From: a virus | Virus record (IMG/VR): IMGVR_UViG_3300044712_000991 | Span: 62,001-126,000 of that record | Direction: 5' to 3' (one strand) | DNA: 64,000 nucleotides | In this document: in pieces, positions 17,912-27,826 of the stretch | How the letters are laid out: every line of letters begins with the position of its first letter | Position numbering within the stretch: the stretch's first letter is position 1 | Program-made: the position numbers and the translations under genes | Notes under the pieces: generated by a model | Seen by the model: the letters and a program-made list of their open reading frames with translations, nothing else | What the model was told of the DNA's origin: nothing | Databases searched by the model: none

Positions 17912-18400
17912 CTAGTTCCTTATGGGGATGTTTGATACGGCTGCGGTAGTCCCCGCCTTCGTCACAACAGCCACGGATACGTACATCTTACGAGGATCAT
18001 CGCTCGCTATATACGCATCGAGAGATGACACACTCGATATCTCCTCTGAAGGTATGTATGCGTACCCTTCAAGACGTTCCTGGTTCTGGATACTCATCAG
18101 ATACTGCATACAACGAAACACCTCAGATTTTACGGCCGTTATTGATGACTGATCTAAGGTACCAGTGAGAACCGATAAATCAAAACCGTAGCCCGTAGTG
18201 CGCTTTTTCTCGGTTAGTATTTTGGCTATCTGCTGCGCAAGTTTGTTAGAGCCCGCGACAACTACTATCTTTCCGTCATGCCCTATGGAGTACGCGTGGT
18301 ACTCGTCTGTGCCCAAACACCTAGGACACGTCAGCGTGCGAAGACGCTGCGCTGGGATACCAACCACGTGATCACACTGTACGGAGAACTTGGCGTCCAT
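17912..18400 (-). CDS. gp25/W-like baseplate wedge protein with zinc ribbon-like N-terminus
   Basis: The 162-residue protein contains KILTEKKRTTGYGFDLSVLTGTLD and a following helix-strand pattern reminiscent of gp25/XkdS baseplate wedge proteins, encoded next to baseplate J as here. The N-terminal 40 residues hold C-x-H near residue 9 and CPRC near residue 25, a possible metal site that the usual family lacks. Start and upstream stop overlap (TAATG). The family call is moderate. Confidence 0.55.
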   Translation of the reverse strand: MDAKFSVQCDHVVGIPAQRLRTLTCPRCLGTDEYHAYSIGHDGKIVVVAGSNKLAQQIAKILTEKKRTTGYGFDLSVLTGTLDQSSITAVKSEVFRCMQYLMSIQNQERLEGYAYIPSEEISSVSSLDAYIASDDPRKMYVSVAVVTKAGTTAAVSNIPIRN

Positions 18401-18960
18401 TATTGTGTCCTAGAAAGTATGTCGAGATACTGATCCATGAGTTCCAACGCTCTGTCGAGCTCCGCAGACTGTTTGCTCAACCTATCGGATGCCGATAACG
18501 CCCGTTGAGAACGAAACGCCAGTTCATCAAGTTTATTGGTCATACTGTTGTAGTCCGTGACACCCGCGAAGATATCGAAACCATCAATGTTCGCCGCCTG
18601 TGAGATAAATGTAGAGGGAATCTGGGTGGGTAGCGCATCTATTATCTGACCCATCTCTCCCACAATGAGGGGGCAGTTTTCCGCCATTTGCGCAAAAGGG
18701 ATGGCTCCTAGAATGGTGTCGAAGGGTGCCATTGCCGCTCTACCTGCGTTGGCTACAACCGCTATCTGCTCGGCCACGACGTTTGCTTGAGAAATAAGCC
18801 CCACCAGTTTTGCTTTGTCCTGGATGAGGATAACACGGTAAGCATTGAAGAAAGCGATAAGAGCAGCCCTGAGAGGGAACGACAGACCGACCAAGGCCGA
18901 CACCACACACCTTGAGTATCCCGTCTCATCCACTATTTTGTCAACCAGAGTGTCTGCCAT
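18400..18960 (-). CDS. hypothetical baseplate-region protein, 186 aa
   Basis: Largely helical: a hydrophobic N-terminal half (VVSALVGLSFPLRAALIAFFNAYRV split by charges) and a C-terminal coiled-coil-like stretch (ALSASDRLSKQSAELDRALELMDQYL region). No family recognised. GAGGT ten bases upstream gives the start. Its place between spike and wedge genes makes it a candidate minor baseplate or chaperone component. The 56 bp upstream of it hold only this leader. Confidence 0.6.
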   Translation of the reverse strand: MADTLVDKIVDETGYSRCVVSALVGLSFPLRAALIAFFNAYRVILIQDKAKLVGLISQANVVAEQIAVVANAGRAAMAPFDTILGAIPFAQMAENCPLIVGEMGQIIDALPTQIPSTFISQAANIDGFDIFAGVTDYNSMTNKLDELAFRSQRALSASDRLSKQSAELDRALELMDQYLDILSRTQ

Positions 18961-19016
18961 ACAAAATATACCTCAAAGTACAAGAATTTGTAGTTGTTGG
19001 GGTCTATGATTCCGAA

Positions 19017-20171
19017 TTATGCATCACCCACTACGATATTCGGGGCACCCGAGGTGATCTCTCCCTGTAATTCAAGATTTCCAGACAAAAGTGCGGGGTT
19101 CAGGGTGCATGGAGAGCCCGCGGCGATGATTGCTCCCGCCAAAGATTGCAAAAATGCAATATTGTGCTGACTCTTGATGGAAAGTTGTGCATTTTCGCTG
19201 TCAGAGTAGCCAACACCACATGGTATGGTCACAGTATCGTGCTGACGAGCCACATGTTGCCCCTTGGTCCCCAAACTCGCGGTGTTGGTCTCAATTCCGA
19301 GCGCGACATCGGGGTCCGTGGCATCCACACTACCTCCGTTGATGTTCATTTTGACGTTCTTGATGCTCAAACGGCCTTCTTTGTCAATGTCTATCTGCAC
19401 ACCACTAGCTAGCGAGATGCGAGCCGCCAGTTGTTTCGTTGGGGTGGTGGCAGGATTGTCGTTTTTGTCAACCACAACCCCAGAGGAATCCACGATGGTG
19501 CCTATGGTCATCTTCAAGATGGGTGTGGTATCACCCTGCTTAGCTAGTACGGATACCGAGTGCTCGGTGTACGGGGTGCCGGAGGTGAAAACTGGGGTCG
19601 GAATACCATCGGTGATGATCTTAGAGTTTTCCCCGAAGACCCACCGTCTAACAACGCCCGCTGTTTGCACGCCTCCTGCCGTGGATGCCTGCCAGTTCAC
19701 GGACTTGCTCTTGACCTGGTGCATATCGGGATCAAGTTCGAGCATATCATCCAATGCGGAGGACATGATGATGCGCCCTTTGTCGGTCATGTACATGTAC
19801 GCACCACCGACACTCTCCCAGAACTTCTCACCAGGCTTTAGTTTTGGTAGGTCACCGTAGCCTTGTTCGGCCTTGGATAGAATTCTCTGCGCCTGGTTGA
19901 TGTTCGCGTAGCGCATTATACGCACACGATCGAAGAGGTCACACTGGCAGAACACAATGGCACCCTTCACCGGGACATGGTACTCCCCCCACGCTCCTTG
20001 GAGAAGTTCCACATCCTGCCGACCTCCTGGATTGTCCAACCATCGAATGGAGCACGTGCCCTTTTCTGGGCTGACAGTATCCACAACTGCCATACGGGTG
20101 TACTTCGACAGGTGTTGCTGCGGATGATGTGCATCGAACTCAAATGTGCGTTTGAATCGCATACGTGGCAT
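19017..20171 (-). CDS. baseplate spike protein (gpV/gp5-like OB fold)
   Basis: A 384-residue protein. Residues about 25-110 read as the OB fold of tail spikes: TRMAVVDTVSPEKGTCSIRWL, QDVELLQGAWG, VPVKGAIVFCQ and RVRIMRYANIN. C-terminal segments with KGRLSIKNVKMNINGG and VDATDP resemble beta-helix needle strands. Spikes sit at the tip of the tube and pierce the outer envelope. The gene is between the amidase-fusion gene and wedge genes. A lysozyme domain is absent; murein cleavage may be provided by the adjacent amidase fusion. Confidence 0.75.
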   Translation of the reverse strand: MPRMRFKRTFEFDAHHPQQHLSKYTRMAVVDTVSPEKGTCSIRWLDNPGGRQDVELLQGAWGEYHVPVKGAIVFCQCDLFDRVRIMRYANINQAQRILSKAEQGYGDLPKLKPGEKFWESVGGAYMYMTDKGRIIMSSALDDMLELDPDMHQVKSKSVNWQASTAGGVQTAGVVRRWVFGENSKIITDGIPTPVFTSGTPYTEHSVSVLAKQGDTTPILKMTIGTIVDSSGVVVDKNDNPATTPTKQLAARISLASGVQIDIDKEGRLSIKNVKMNINGGSVDATDPDVALGIETNTASLGTKGQHVARQHDTVTIPCGVGYSDSENAQLSIKSQHNIAFLQSLAGAIIAAGSPCTLNPALLSGNLELQGEITSGAPNIVVGDA

Positions 20172-20179
20172 AGGATTCT

Positions 20180-22114
20180 CTAGGATGCTGATATGTACCC
20201 GTTATACCCCGACCTCTGGGAAGATGTGTTGCTAGCCACACAGCAGGACATGGTTGCCCCTAGACCAGCAAGGTTCACAGTAGACACCGTCACTGGAGAA
20301 GCGATGTTCGTTATGTCAACGACGGTGATGTTCTTATTGGTTGTCCCCAAGAGATACGCGTACTTCGTCACACCGTCGTAGGTAATGATGAGGTCGGATA
20401 CAGGACTGTTTACACTACCCAAATCACACACAAACGAGGGGATTGCGGGGTTCTGAACATCCCATACCGTAACACCATAGGTTGTTCCTGTAGTAGCTGT
20501 TCTACAGATGAACATGTATCGGTTGTCCATGATGTACACCCTGCCGATGGCAGAACTCGCGGGGTTTCCACTAGTATTAAACGTCCCAATGACACTTCCG
20601 CCGGAGGTCAGTGGTAGTTCATATGATCTCCACCCAGCCGATGATGTGAGAGACCAGAGAATGTTGGGAGATGCTGGCATCCTACGCTGAACCACTTGGC
20701 GAGTTTGAGATATTGCCGTGGATATGCCAGCCACCTGTAACGGGGACACGTAAGTGGCCGCCAGCGGAATGCTTAGATTTTCATCAAGATGTGCGGAAGA
20801 GAATCTGTCTGTGACCGAGTTTCCATCACCGTAGATAGCCCATAGCACATGGTCATCGGGGTCGAAAATCATGGAATCGGGGTGACGGTTTCCTGTCATC
20901 GCCCCCACATTAAGTTGTTGTAACATCGTGGGAGATGAGGGATCACTGAGTTCCCACGCTTGGTACCCTGTGTTGTACTGCGTGACGACCAACAATGGGG
21001 CGGCTAAAACGACGCCATACCCATCTGTAGATGTTGGAAACTTACTCCTGTATATAAGCGACCCAGGTGTGGCTGTCCAATCAAATGCGTACACCTGCCC
21101 GGAGGATGCCGTTCCCACAGCCATGTATATCAACGAGTCATCGTGCACCATGCGTATGGGCGGAGAACTATTGGTAATCTGCGTAGTGAAGTCGTGATCC
21201 ACAACGAGCGATGGTGCGGCACGAGAACTGATGTCTATGACATACAGGTGCTTGTTGTTGCTCGCGGCATACATGTATGTCGGAAGACTCAATGGTGTTA
21301 TGGTTACCTCCACAGCGTTTGAAAACGGTCCAGCGCCAGAAATGGGTATCTGTGCACTAACCTCGTAGGAGTAGGTAGCCCCAAGAGAAATACTTGAGTC
21401 GGTGTACGTCGTGGATGCTGAGTCACCAATAAGCACGTAATCTCCATCAACACCTATACACTTTCGGTATACGCTGTATGTGGTGGCTGATGGTATGCTA
21501 GACCATACGAGAACAACGGAAGAAGTTGTTGCCTCCTGGATGTATAGAACGGGTGTCACGACAGGTGGGGGCTCATACGACTGTGGAATGTTGATAGATC
21601 GCAGTCCATCAAACAGTTTTCGAATCTCTAGTTTGGAGGGTACCATTCGCACCCCAGGACACGATGTACCAACGACATCGCTGTGAAACAGAACATCCAC
21701 AAGATTAGGTAATTTTGCCACAGCCTCAGCTATTATGGCCCTCACCGAGTTTTGCTGTGCTATTGTGGGAACACCATCATCAAAGTTTCCAATGATGAGC
21801 ACATGCATGGCCTGGTAATTCATTTGCTTCTGTTCACAGGAGTCCGACACATCATGTACGTTGTATCGAAAAATATTGTGCAGGGGGACATTCTTTTCAT
21901 ACTGTAGAGGAGTTCCTCCTCGAATCCACCGCGAGGAAAGATCGAATCTACCGTTGGTGTTGATGACCACATCCTGACCGAGACCAAAGAAGCCTTCCTG
22001 GACAGCCGACTTGTTCACATCTTCTCCCGTTACAGGATAGAAGTGCTCCGACTGATGAAGCATGATGTACCGGATGTCGCTATTGTAGCGTATGTTCCGA
22101 CTGAGTTGTGCCAT
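20180..22114 (-). CDS. tail lysin: amidase-FN3-LVIVD propeller fusion
   Basis: A 644-residue protein of three parts. Residues 1-185 read as an N-acetylmuramoyl-L-alanine amidase (Amidase_2/PGRP): YIMLHQSEHF with the first zinc histidine, VLIIGNFDDGVPTIAQQNSV, and VLFHSDVVGTSCPG with the second histidine and cysteine ligands. Residues about 190-275 form a fibronectin type III domain (SSVVLVWSSIPSATTYSVYR). The rest is a beta-propeller of LVIVD-like repeats (KHLYVIDISSRAAPSLV, GVTVWDVQNPAIPSFV, NITVVDITNIASPVTV). Being between hub and spike genes, it is likely a virion enzyme that opens peptidoglycan during injection. The start lacks a ribosome binding site and is coupled to the hub gene. Confidence 0.8.
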   Translation of the reverse strand: MAQLSRNIRYNSDIRYIMLHQSEHFYPVTGEDVNKSAVQEGFFGLGQDVVINTNGRFDLSSRWIRGGTPLQYEKNVPLHNIFRYNVHDVSDSCEQKQMNYQAMHVLIIGNFDDGVPTIAQQNSVRAIIAEAVAKLPNLVDVLFHSDVVGTSCPGVRMVPSKLEIRKLFDGLRSINIPQSYEPPPVVTPVLYIQEATTSSVVLVWSSIPSATTYSVYRKCIGVDGDYVLIGDSASTTYTDSSISLGATYSYEVSAQIPISGAGPFSNAVEVTITPLSLPTYMYAASNNKHLYVIDISSRAAPSLVVDHDFTTQITNSSPPIRMVHDDSLIYMAVGTASSGQVYAFDWTATPGSLIYRSKFPTSTDGYGVVLAAPLLVVTQYNTGYQAWELSDPSSPTMLQQLNVGAMTGNRHPDSMIFDPDDHVLWAIYGDGNSVTDRFSSAHLDENLSIPLAATYVSPLQVAGISTAISQTRQVVQRRMPASPNILWSLTSSAGWRSYELPLTSGGSVIGTFNTSGNPASSAIGRVYIMDNRYMFICRTATTGTTYGVTVWDVQNPAIPSFVCDLGSVNSPVSDLIITYDGVTKYAYLLGTTNKNITVVDITNIASPVTVSTVNLAGLGATMSCCVASNTSSQRSGYNGYISAS

Positions 22115-22115
22115 G

Positions 22116-24260
22116 CTAGTTGGTAATTACCTTAGGAATAGGCGCGACCGTCGTGCGCGTGGAGGTGCGTTTTCCCTTGTTAGTAGTTTTCGGCTGGTTA
22201 ACCGATGTGTCGCGTTCGAGTTTGATGTGACCATCCGTGGAATGGATCATATCGAACGATTGAGTGATTATCTCGGGTATGACCTCCCACGGTTTTCTAC
22301 CGTAGGACAGATGCAGCACGGTCTCATACCGACCACCGAACTGCAAAGAGTGGTCAACGCTCTCCACCCAGTACACCATGTTCCTGAACGGTATGTACAC
22401 AGGATACCCAGGATCGATCTCTGCCCTGCCCGTGATGGTTATCTGCCCCTGCATCTTGTTCGCCAAGAGTTTCTGAAGCGTGGCCTTGGCATAGAACAGA
22501 GCCTCCTCGGATGAAAAGGTAGTTGATCCCCCACCGAGAGACGATATGAAGGGGTTGGATACCGTGATGATCTTCGTGCCAAACTTGTACATCAGCATCT
22601 CATCGACGTACGAACCACGGTTGTAGTCAGATGATCCTTCGGACACGTTCTTACGTATATCTGGCTCTGAGGACACAACACACGCAGAGTACACATTGGT
22701 GTCATCCTCGACAAAACCGTAACTGATGATGGAGTCATCATCGACAATGTACAACTTGTCATTCTCCTGCGTGAGTAGCCACGCGTTAGAGTATCTCGGG
22801 GGATGAAACCATATGTGACCCTTCCTATCCGCATAGAAGTTGAAATTGGAGTCCGCCGCAGCCGAGTAGCAAATCTCCCGCCTGTTCTTGAACTCCGTTT
22901 GTACACTATCGGAGGTCTTGTAATTCATGTTATACGCTAGATACACATCCATCCCCGTCTCTGTGGGATCAACGACATGCACAGAGGACTTTGAAAACAA
23001 CGACCCAAGCATACCCTTGAAGTCTATGATGGAAAAGGTCGAGACATCCGTGTTGTTTCGGCGGACTACGAACATCCCTGTTTGCGGGTCGAACACGATG
23101 TTCTCGTTGCTGGTGTTCTTGGTCTTAGCCGCAGTGTACGTACCTATCCCTCTGAGTTTGATGTTCTTCAGACCATGTAGTTTGGACTTGGAATTCCCTT
23201 CGAACCCCTCCGACCCTATGGTGAGGAGACGAATAAGGTCAGGTGTGGTAAGACCTTGAAAAAGATTGGTATAGTAGTTGATGTAGTAGTTGTCACCGGC
23301 CGCAAAACGGAGAACCCCACCCACCTGGTCTGTTTCTGGGATGGCTGTCGGACTAAGAGGCACCACGGATAGTCTCATCCACTTCGTGACATCCTCCCCG
23401 TTGACGGTCACAACATTTCCCGTGTCCGAATAACTCATCTGCACCGTATTGACCAACCCCGTGAAGGCCTGCACGAGTTCCGTACGGGCTTGTTCACACA
23501 CTTGGTACTTTCCATCCGAGGACTTCTGAAACCTTCGCGACAGGAAGATTACCACGCGATCCATGGGCTCGATCTTACACCTACCGACCATGTTCTGGTC
23601 TGTGACGGATGCTTGATATTTCGTAGAGAAGTCGGAGTTGCTGTACTTCAAGAAAATGAACGTCCTAGGATGTGAAACACCATCTTGGTTCTTGACGTTG
23701 ATTGTAACAGAACTTCCATTGCTTGTGGGGCTGGTGAAAAACTCCTCGTTGTAGGTATCGGAGAAGCGTATGACGCGCCCACGGGAGTCAAATGCCCACC
23801 TCTCAGCCACAGTACCGTTGGGCAACCGTCGATACTGCATCACGCAGCGATCTTGTGTTTCAGTGTCGATAAGCACACCGTACTCGAAGGATAGCCACGG
23901 ACTCTTTCCATCCTTGTACCCATCGAATTCGTAGTAGGATACACCACCGCGAGCCCGTAATTTGTATGAGCGCTGTTCCATGTCACGCTTGACTTGAAAC
24001 TCGGAGTTGTTCCTGATGTTGCTTACCTCTTGGACAGGATCATCTGGTACGGAAAACTTGTTTGCCACATCATTCAACGTCAGACTGAACGTGCATGGAT
24101 TAGCCCCCACGGTGGTGGATATCTGCACGGACATGATCTCCTTGGCATATCCTGATGCCGTTAGAAGGTCTTCGGGCTTGAAGTTCTCAACATCTAGGTC
24201 TTTGAAGGACTTGAGAAACACCACGAGTGCATCGGGGTAGTAGTGGATGGTGGAGCCCAT
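22116..24260 (-). CDS. baseplate hub protein, 714 aa
   Basis: A large protein directly after the tape-measure and tube-initiator-like genes and before the lysin and spike, the position of T4 gp27 / P2 gpD / XkdQ hubs. Beta-rich N-terminal segment IMSVQISTTVGANPCTFSLTLND fits a hub barrel domain. Residues about 640-675 (AEIDPGYPVYIPFRNMVYWVESVDHSL) match the end of hub domains that contact the spike. The C-terminus is basic and likely disordered (KTTNKGKRTSTRTT). It would form the trimeric hub below the tube. Confidence 0.7.
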   Translation of the reverse strand: MGSTIHYYPDALVVFLKSFKDLDVENFKPEDLLTASGYAKEIMSVQISTTVGANPCTFSLTLNDVANKFSVPDDPVQEVSNIRNNSEFQVKRDMEQRSYKLRARGGVSYYEFDGYKDGKSPWLSFEYGVLIDTETQDRCVMQYRRLPNGTVAERWAFDSRGRVIRFSDTYNEEFFTSPTSNGSSVTINVKNQDGVSHPRTFIFLKYSNSDFSTKYQASVTDQNMVGRCKIEPMDRVVIFLSRRFQKSSDGKYQVCEQARTELVQAFTGLVNTVQMSYSDTGNVVTVNGEDVTKWMRLSVVPLSPTAIPETDQVGGVLRFAAGDNYYINYYTNLFQGLTTPDLIRLLTIGSEGFEGNSKSKLHGLKNIKLRGIGTYTAAKTKNTSNENIVFDPQTGMFVVRRNNTDVSTFSIIDFKGMLGSLFSKSSVHVVDPTETGMDVYLAYNMNYKTSDSVQTEFKNRREICYSAAADSNFNFYADRKGHIWFHPPRYSNAWLLTQENDKLYIVDDDSIISYGFVEDDTNVYSACVVSSEPDIRKNVSEGSSDYNRGSYVDEMLMYKFGTKIITVSNPFISSLGGGSTTFSSEEALFYAKATLQKLLANKMQGQITITGRAEIDPGYPVYIPFRNMVYWVESVDHSLQFGGRYETVLHLSYGRKPWEVIPEIITQSFDMIHSTDGHIKLERDTSVNQPKTTNKGKRTSTRTTVAPIPKVITN

Positions 24261-24265
24261 GAGGT

Positions 24266-25102
24266 CTAGTTCCCATACTTGGTGTACGGTGCCATGGTCT
24301 GTGTTGAAACGGCTACTTCGCCACGGATGCTCGGAGAGAGAGATGACACATTCATCTCGTTCAATATCTTCATAGTGAAACTATAGGAGAACTGGAATGG
24401 TTTTTCGGCATCATGTACTGGTCCCGTAAATCCCGTGAAGTATCCTACATAGAACGTATCGTACACGGATATGCCGAGAAGACTCAACTGATCCCTGTTT
24501 CTTACAGCATGGTCTACATCGTACAGTTGCCGAAGCTCCACGAGCCTATTCCACGCTTTTGTATTGGTTATGGACTCGAAGTTCTCGATACCATCTACGC
24601 CAGTAGTTATGTTCTTTGTAGACACCGCATCATTGGGGTTTGAAACAATGGCGACCGTAGATCGCCTGTGAGTTCCTCCGGACACCCCATCTATAGTGAG
24701 GTCTGTAAGAGCATCCCCCCAGTGCTGAACTTCCCAACCACCGCGTGTGCGTATCTCCGAGTGCAATTTTTGGTATGTGGGTGTAAGTCGTTGGGGGTTG
24801 ACATAGAACGTGAACACTTGGTATGTCTTATCCTCGGGCTTTCCTGTAGGGATATACAACTTCTCCGCCCCTCCGAGAATGACGTACTGCCCACGGAAGT
24901 CCAAGTATACCCTGGTAGGTGTAGAGGCTGCGAGTGGTTGCCCGACAGGCCGTTCCCCGAGGTCTATGGATTGCGTTCCGTCGCCATTGTCGAACACCTT
25001 GTCCGCCGTAACCCCCTGAAGATAGCGTGTCGGAGCAACATCGAGGCGACCATCGCTACCTCGGACGAGTTTGAATATCTTTATGGGGATGCGCTGTGGC
25101 AT
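24266..25102 (-). CDS. tail tube-initiator/baseplate hub-proximal protein
   Basis: A 278-residue protein with VNPQRLTPTYQKLHSEIRTR followed by GGWEVQHWGDALTDLTIDGVSGG. This N-P-x-x-L / R-T-x-x-G-W / x-x-W-G-D pattern is shared by proteins that lie between tape measure and hub in many myoviruses and siphoviruses. AAGG nine bases upstream supports the start. It likely bridges the hub to the tube; no enzymatic motif is present. Confidence 0.65.
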   Translation of the reverse strand: MPQRIPIKIFKLVRGSDGRLDVAPTRYLQGVTADKVFDNGDGTQSIDLGERPVGQPLAASTPTRVYLDFRGQYVILGGAEKLYIPTGKPEDKTYQVFTFYVNPQRLTPTYQKLHSEIRTRGGWEVQHWGDALTDLTIDGVSGGTHRRSTVAIVSNPNDAVSTKNITTGVDGIENFESITNTKAWNRLVELRQLYDVDHAVRNRDQLSLLGISVYDTFYVGYFTGFTGPVHDAEKPFQFSYSFTMKILNEMNVSSLSPSIRGEVAVSTQTMAPYTKYGN

Positions 25103-25128
25103 GATTCAAGCCTTACTTGATATGCAAA

Positions 25129-27105
25129 TCATTTGTTCATGGTACGAGGAGTAACATAGTTCTGGCGAGTGGCGGCATCTTTCATAAGACTCGCTACATA
25201 CTCCCCATCGATGTAGTTATGCACCACAACATTCACCGATTGCCCAGCACTACCTCCGCCAGATTGATTTTGTGATTGTGCGCCACTAGATGGTGTGCCC
25301 CTAGGTGTCTGGACCCCATTACGTTCGGCTTCTTTTTTTAAGAATTCAGTCGAAAATCTATTTGTCTCATCCATGAAATCCTGATCCAAAAAACCGAGAC
25401 TCATACTACCAGCACCTTTGAATATTCTACCGAGAGTTCCCGCTATTTTACCTAGTATACCAGGTTGTTTGGCTACTTCTTCGGCTACTTTGGCTGCCTT
25501 GAGAGCACCTGTTGATGTCGAGGTGGTGGTTGCATCCTGTAGATAGCTTGGAGCGACCGTTGTGACTTTAGAGGCTGTCTCTGCTGCTGTCTCAGCGACT
25601 TTACCTGCTACTGCGGGGACTTTGGTTCTCCACTTTTTTACCATGCTCCATGCTATGCCACCGAGCACCATAGGTAGAGCACCAGACCCCAGGACTGTAT
25701 CGATACCTGTTCCAAGAACGTCCTGCATGGGACCCATCATTTTGAACTGCTTGAAGAACGCATCTAGAGCATCTTGCCACGATGCTGCTTTCGCTATCAT
25801 GTCATCAAGGGCTTTGGCAAAATCAGCTAGATTTTTATCCGCAATTTCTTTCATTTTGGCATCAATGCTTTGACCAGGAGTCAACTTCGATATGTCGATA
25901 TCCTCAGACATACCGAGTTGGAGCATGCTCGGTACATCATACCCCGGGGATACACGAGGTTTGAGAAAACTTTGATACTGGAAAGAACTCGCACGAGCGT
26001 AGTCAATTTTGCCATCGGGCGTTGTTGGTAGAAGACTCCGAGCATATTGTTGTTGCACGGCCGCAAGTTTACCGGGGTCTTGGGCTTGCATGGCACCCAA
26101 TGCATCTGCCATGGACTGCCCCTTATCCGTATACGGTTTGAACGCTGCTTTTATGACGGGGTTGTTTTTCAGAGGCTCCAAGAACATCGCTAGGTGTTGT
26201 CTAGCAGTAGCTGCCTCTTGTCCTTGCCCAACGAGAGTATTATTCCTCTCGTACATCTCAACCATACCCTGAGGAGACAACTTCAACTGCCTAGCAACAA
26301 GGTTGAGTTGCTGGATGTTCGCCATGGCCTGATGGGGTCCCATGTTCTTCCCCATATCTGTCATGAGACGGATATTGGTTTCCATGGTATCATTCAGGTT
26401 ACCCATAACAGAGTTACCGCTCGCCCACATATCGTGAAGCATCACGGTCTCCGCCAACGCCATCTCCATCGTGTTCCCGTACTGCGCAAACGTGTCTTGT
26501 AGTTGTGATATGAAACGACTGTAGTCGGCACCCGTGCGAGACAGACCTGCCACAAGTTCCAGATAGTCTTCTTTCCTGGAGGCTGTCATATCCTTTTCAT
26601 ACTTCAGCCTGTATCCGATATCGTTGACCGTCTTCATATACAATTGTACGAACTCCTTGCCGTACTTGTACTGAAGATCGAGGGTCTTCTTAGTGAACCC
26701 AAACGCCGCAGCAAATCCCCCCTCGCCCGACATATCACCGCCCCGTACAGCATAAAGGGACAACCGAGTCTGGTTTATCTCCTGCCGGAGAGTCTTGAGA
26801 TTCATGACTACGCCAAGAACGGCGGCGGAGACCATTGTGACGTTCTGTGAATTGAACGCCCCCTTGATACCACCTCCAGCGGCCTTGCTCTCGTCCCGCA
26901 CACGGCGCAGAGCACCGACAACAGTCTCCAACTGCTTGTTCAACTGGTACACAGCGAACGTGGCTGTCAGAGGGTTCTTGCTCATGTCATACAGAAGACC
27001 CTTCATCTGTGTCAGCAGGGATATTCCCGACTGCATGGATGCTAGGGTGGCTCCTGTGAGAGCAGCAGAGGTATCTGCACTATTTGGTTTTTCTTCTTCG
27101 GCCAT
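25129..27105 (-). CDS. tail tape measure protein, 658 aa
   Basis: Predominantly helical with a long alpha N-terminal half and hydrophobic patches (LPMVLGGIAWSMVKKW and AGTLGRIFKGAGSMSLGFL), an alanine/threonine-rich linker (AETAAETASKVTTVAP) and a low-complexity Gly/Ser C-terminal section. It follows the two chaperone-position genes and precedes hub genes, as tape measures do. At the usual 1.5 angstroms per residue the tail would be near 100 nm, an estimate from family knowledge. No lytic domain is seen within it. Confidence 0.85.
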   Translation of the reverse strand: MAEEEKPNSADTSAALTGATLASMQSGISLLTQMKGLLYDMSKNPLTATFAVYQLNKQLETVVGALRRVRDESKAAGGGIKGAFNSQNVTMVSAAVLGVVMNLKTLRQEINQTRLSLYAVRGGDMSGEGGFAAAFGFTKKTLDLQYKYGKEFVQLYMKTVNDIGYRLKYEKDMTASRKEDYLELVAGLSRTGADYSRFISQLQDTFAQYGNTMEMALAETVMLHDMWASGNSVMGNLNDTMETNIRLMTDMGKNMGPHQAMANIQQLNLVARQLKLSPQGMVEMYERNNTLVGQGQEAATARQHLAMFLEPLKNNPVIKAAFKPYTDKGQSMADALGAMQAQDPGKLAAVQQQYARSLLPTTPDGKIDYARASSFQYQSFLKPRVSPGYDVPSMLQLGMSEDIDISKLTPGQSIDAKMKEIADKNLADFAKALDDMIAKAASWQDALDAFFKQFKMMGPMQDVLGTGIDTVLGSGALPMVLGGIAWSMVKKWRTKVPAVAGKVAETAAETASKVTTVAPSYLQDATTTSTSTGALKAAKVAEEVAKQPGILGKIAGTLGRIFKGAGSMSLGFLDQDFMDETNRFSTEFLKKEAERNGVQTPRGTPSSGAQSQNQSGGGSAGQSVNVVVHNYIDGEYVASLMKDAATRQNYVTPRTMNK

Positions 27106-27106
27106 G

Positions 27107-27826
27107 TTAGACTATGATATCCAAATCTTGGGATGACTGTTCGTTACCTTCATCATCGGACTTCTTTAGTTCACGAAACACCTTCTTGTCGGACTCCGAT
27201 ACTCCAAACGTACCAGAGATCATGCGCGTTCGTGCCTCTTCGTAGTTGACGTTCTTACGCTTTCCGCCCTCGCTCTTTTGTTGTGCACGGTAGAGTTCGA
27301 TGTCCAACCACGGTTTAAGACTCTCCACGATATCGATGGTGAACTTGCGCTCACCATTCTTGTGGGTCATACTCGCGAAGGCTATCCACAGGCGCTGTTC
27401 CATAGACAGCGGTGGTGGCATAATGGTCGAAATACCTATGGATGTCGCTATCTCCCACTGGAACTTTGAGTACGTGGTGCTCACATACTCCCCTATCTCC
27501 TTTTGAAAGTAGGTATACCATGCGCCGTACTTCTCAACAACTGCCACGGATATCATGTCCACCACAACAACGCCCGAGGACAAAATGAACTCCCTAAGTT
27601 CATCCTTGCTGATACTAGACTCCTTGACCTTCACGACACAGTTCACAAGCTTGTCCACGGCATCCATGGTGTCCGCTACGGGAGCGAGGCTTATGGTGAA
27701 CCCCATGGACTGCAACGGACTCACGCACGATCCATAGAAGGGGTAAACCACCACCTGAGGGTAGACCCCGAAGAACAAGAACTGCTCAATGTCCCTATGG
27801 GTGAACTTCGGGTTCTGTGGTGTCAC
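27107..27826 (-). CDS. tail assembly chaperone-position protein 2, 239 aa
   Basis: Lies between the first chaperone-position gene and the tape measure, where the GT-type chaperone is encoded. It starts with GTG at 27826, preceded by GGAG at good spacing, and overlaps the previous gene by 32 bp in a +1 relative frame. The C-terminal half is charged and helical (RAQQKSEGGKRKNVNYEEARTR split by context) and ends in an acidic tail. Independent initiation is plausible from the ribosome binding site; a frameshift fusion is the alternative. The assignment rests on order. Confidence 0.6.
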   Translation of the reverse strand: MTPQNPKFTHRDIEQFLFFGVYPQVVVYPFYGSCVSPLQSMGFTISLAPVADTMDAVDKLVNCVVKVKESSISKDELREFILSSGVVVVDMISVAVVEKYGAWYTYFQKEIGEYVSTTYSKFQWEIATSIGISTIMPPPLSMEQRLWIAFASMTHKNGERKFTIDIVESLKPWLDIELYRAQQKSEGGKRKNVNYEEARTRMISGTFGVSESDKKVFRELKKSDDEGNEQSSQDLDIIV

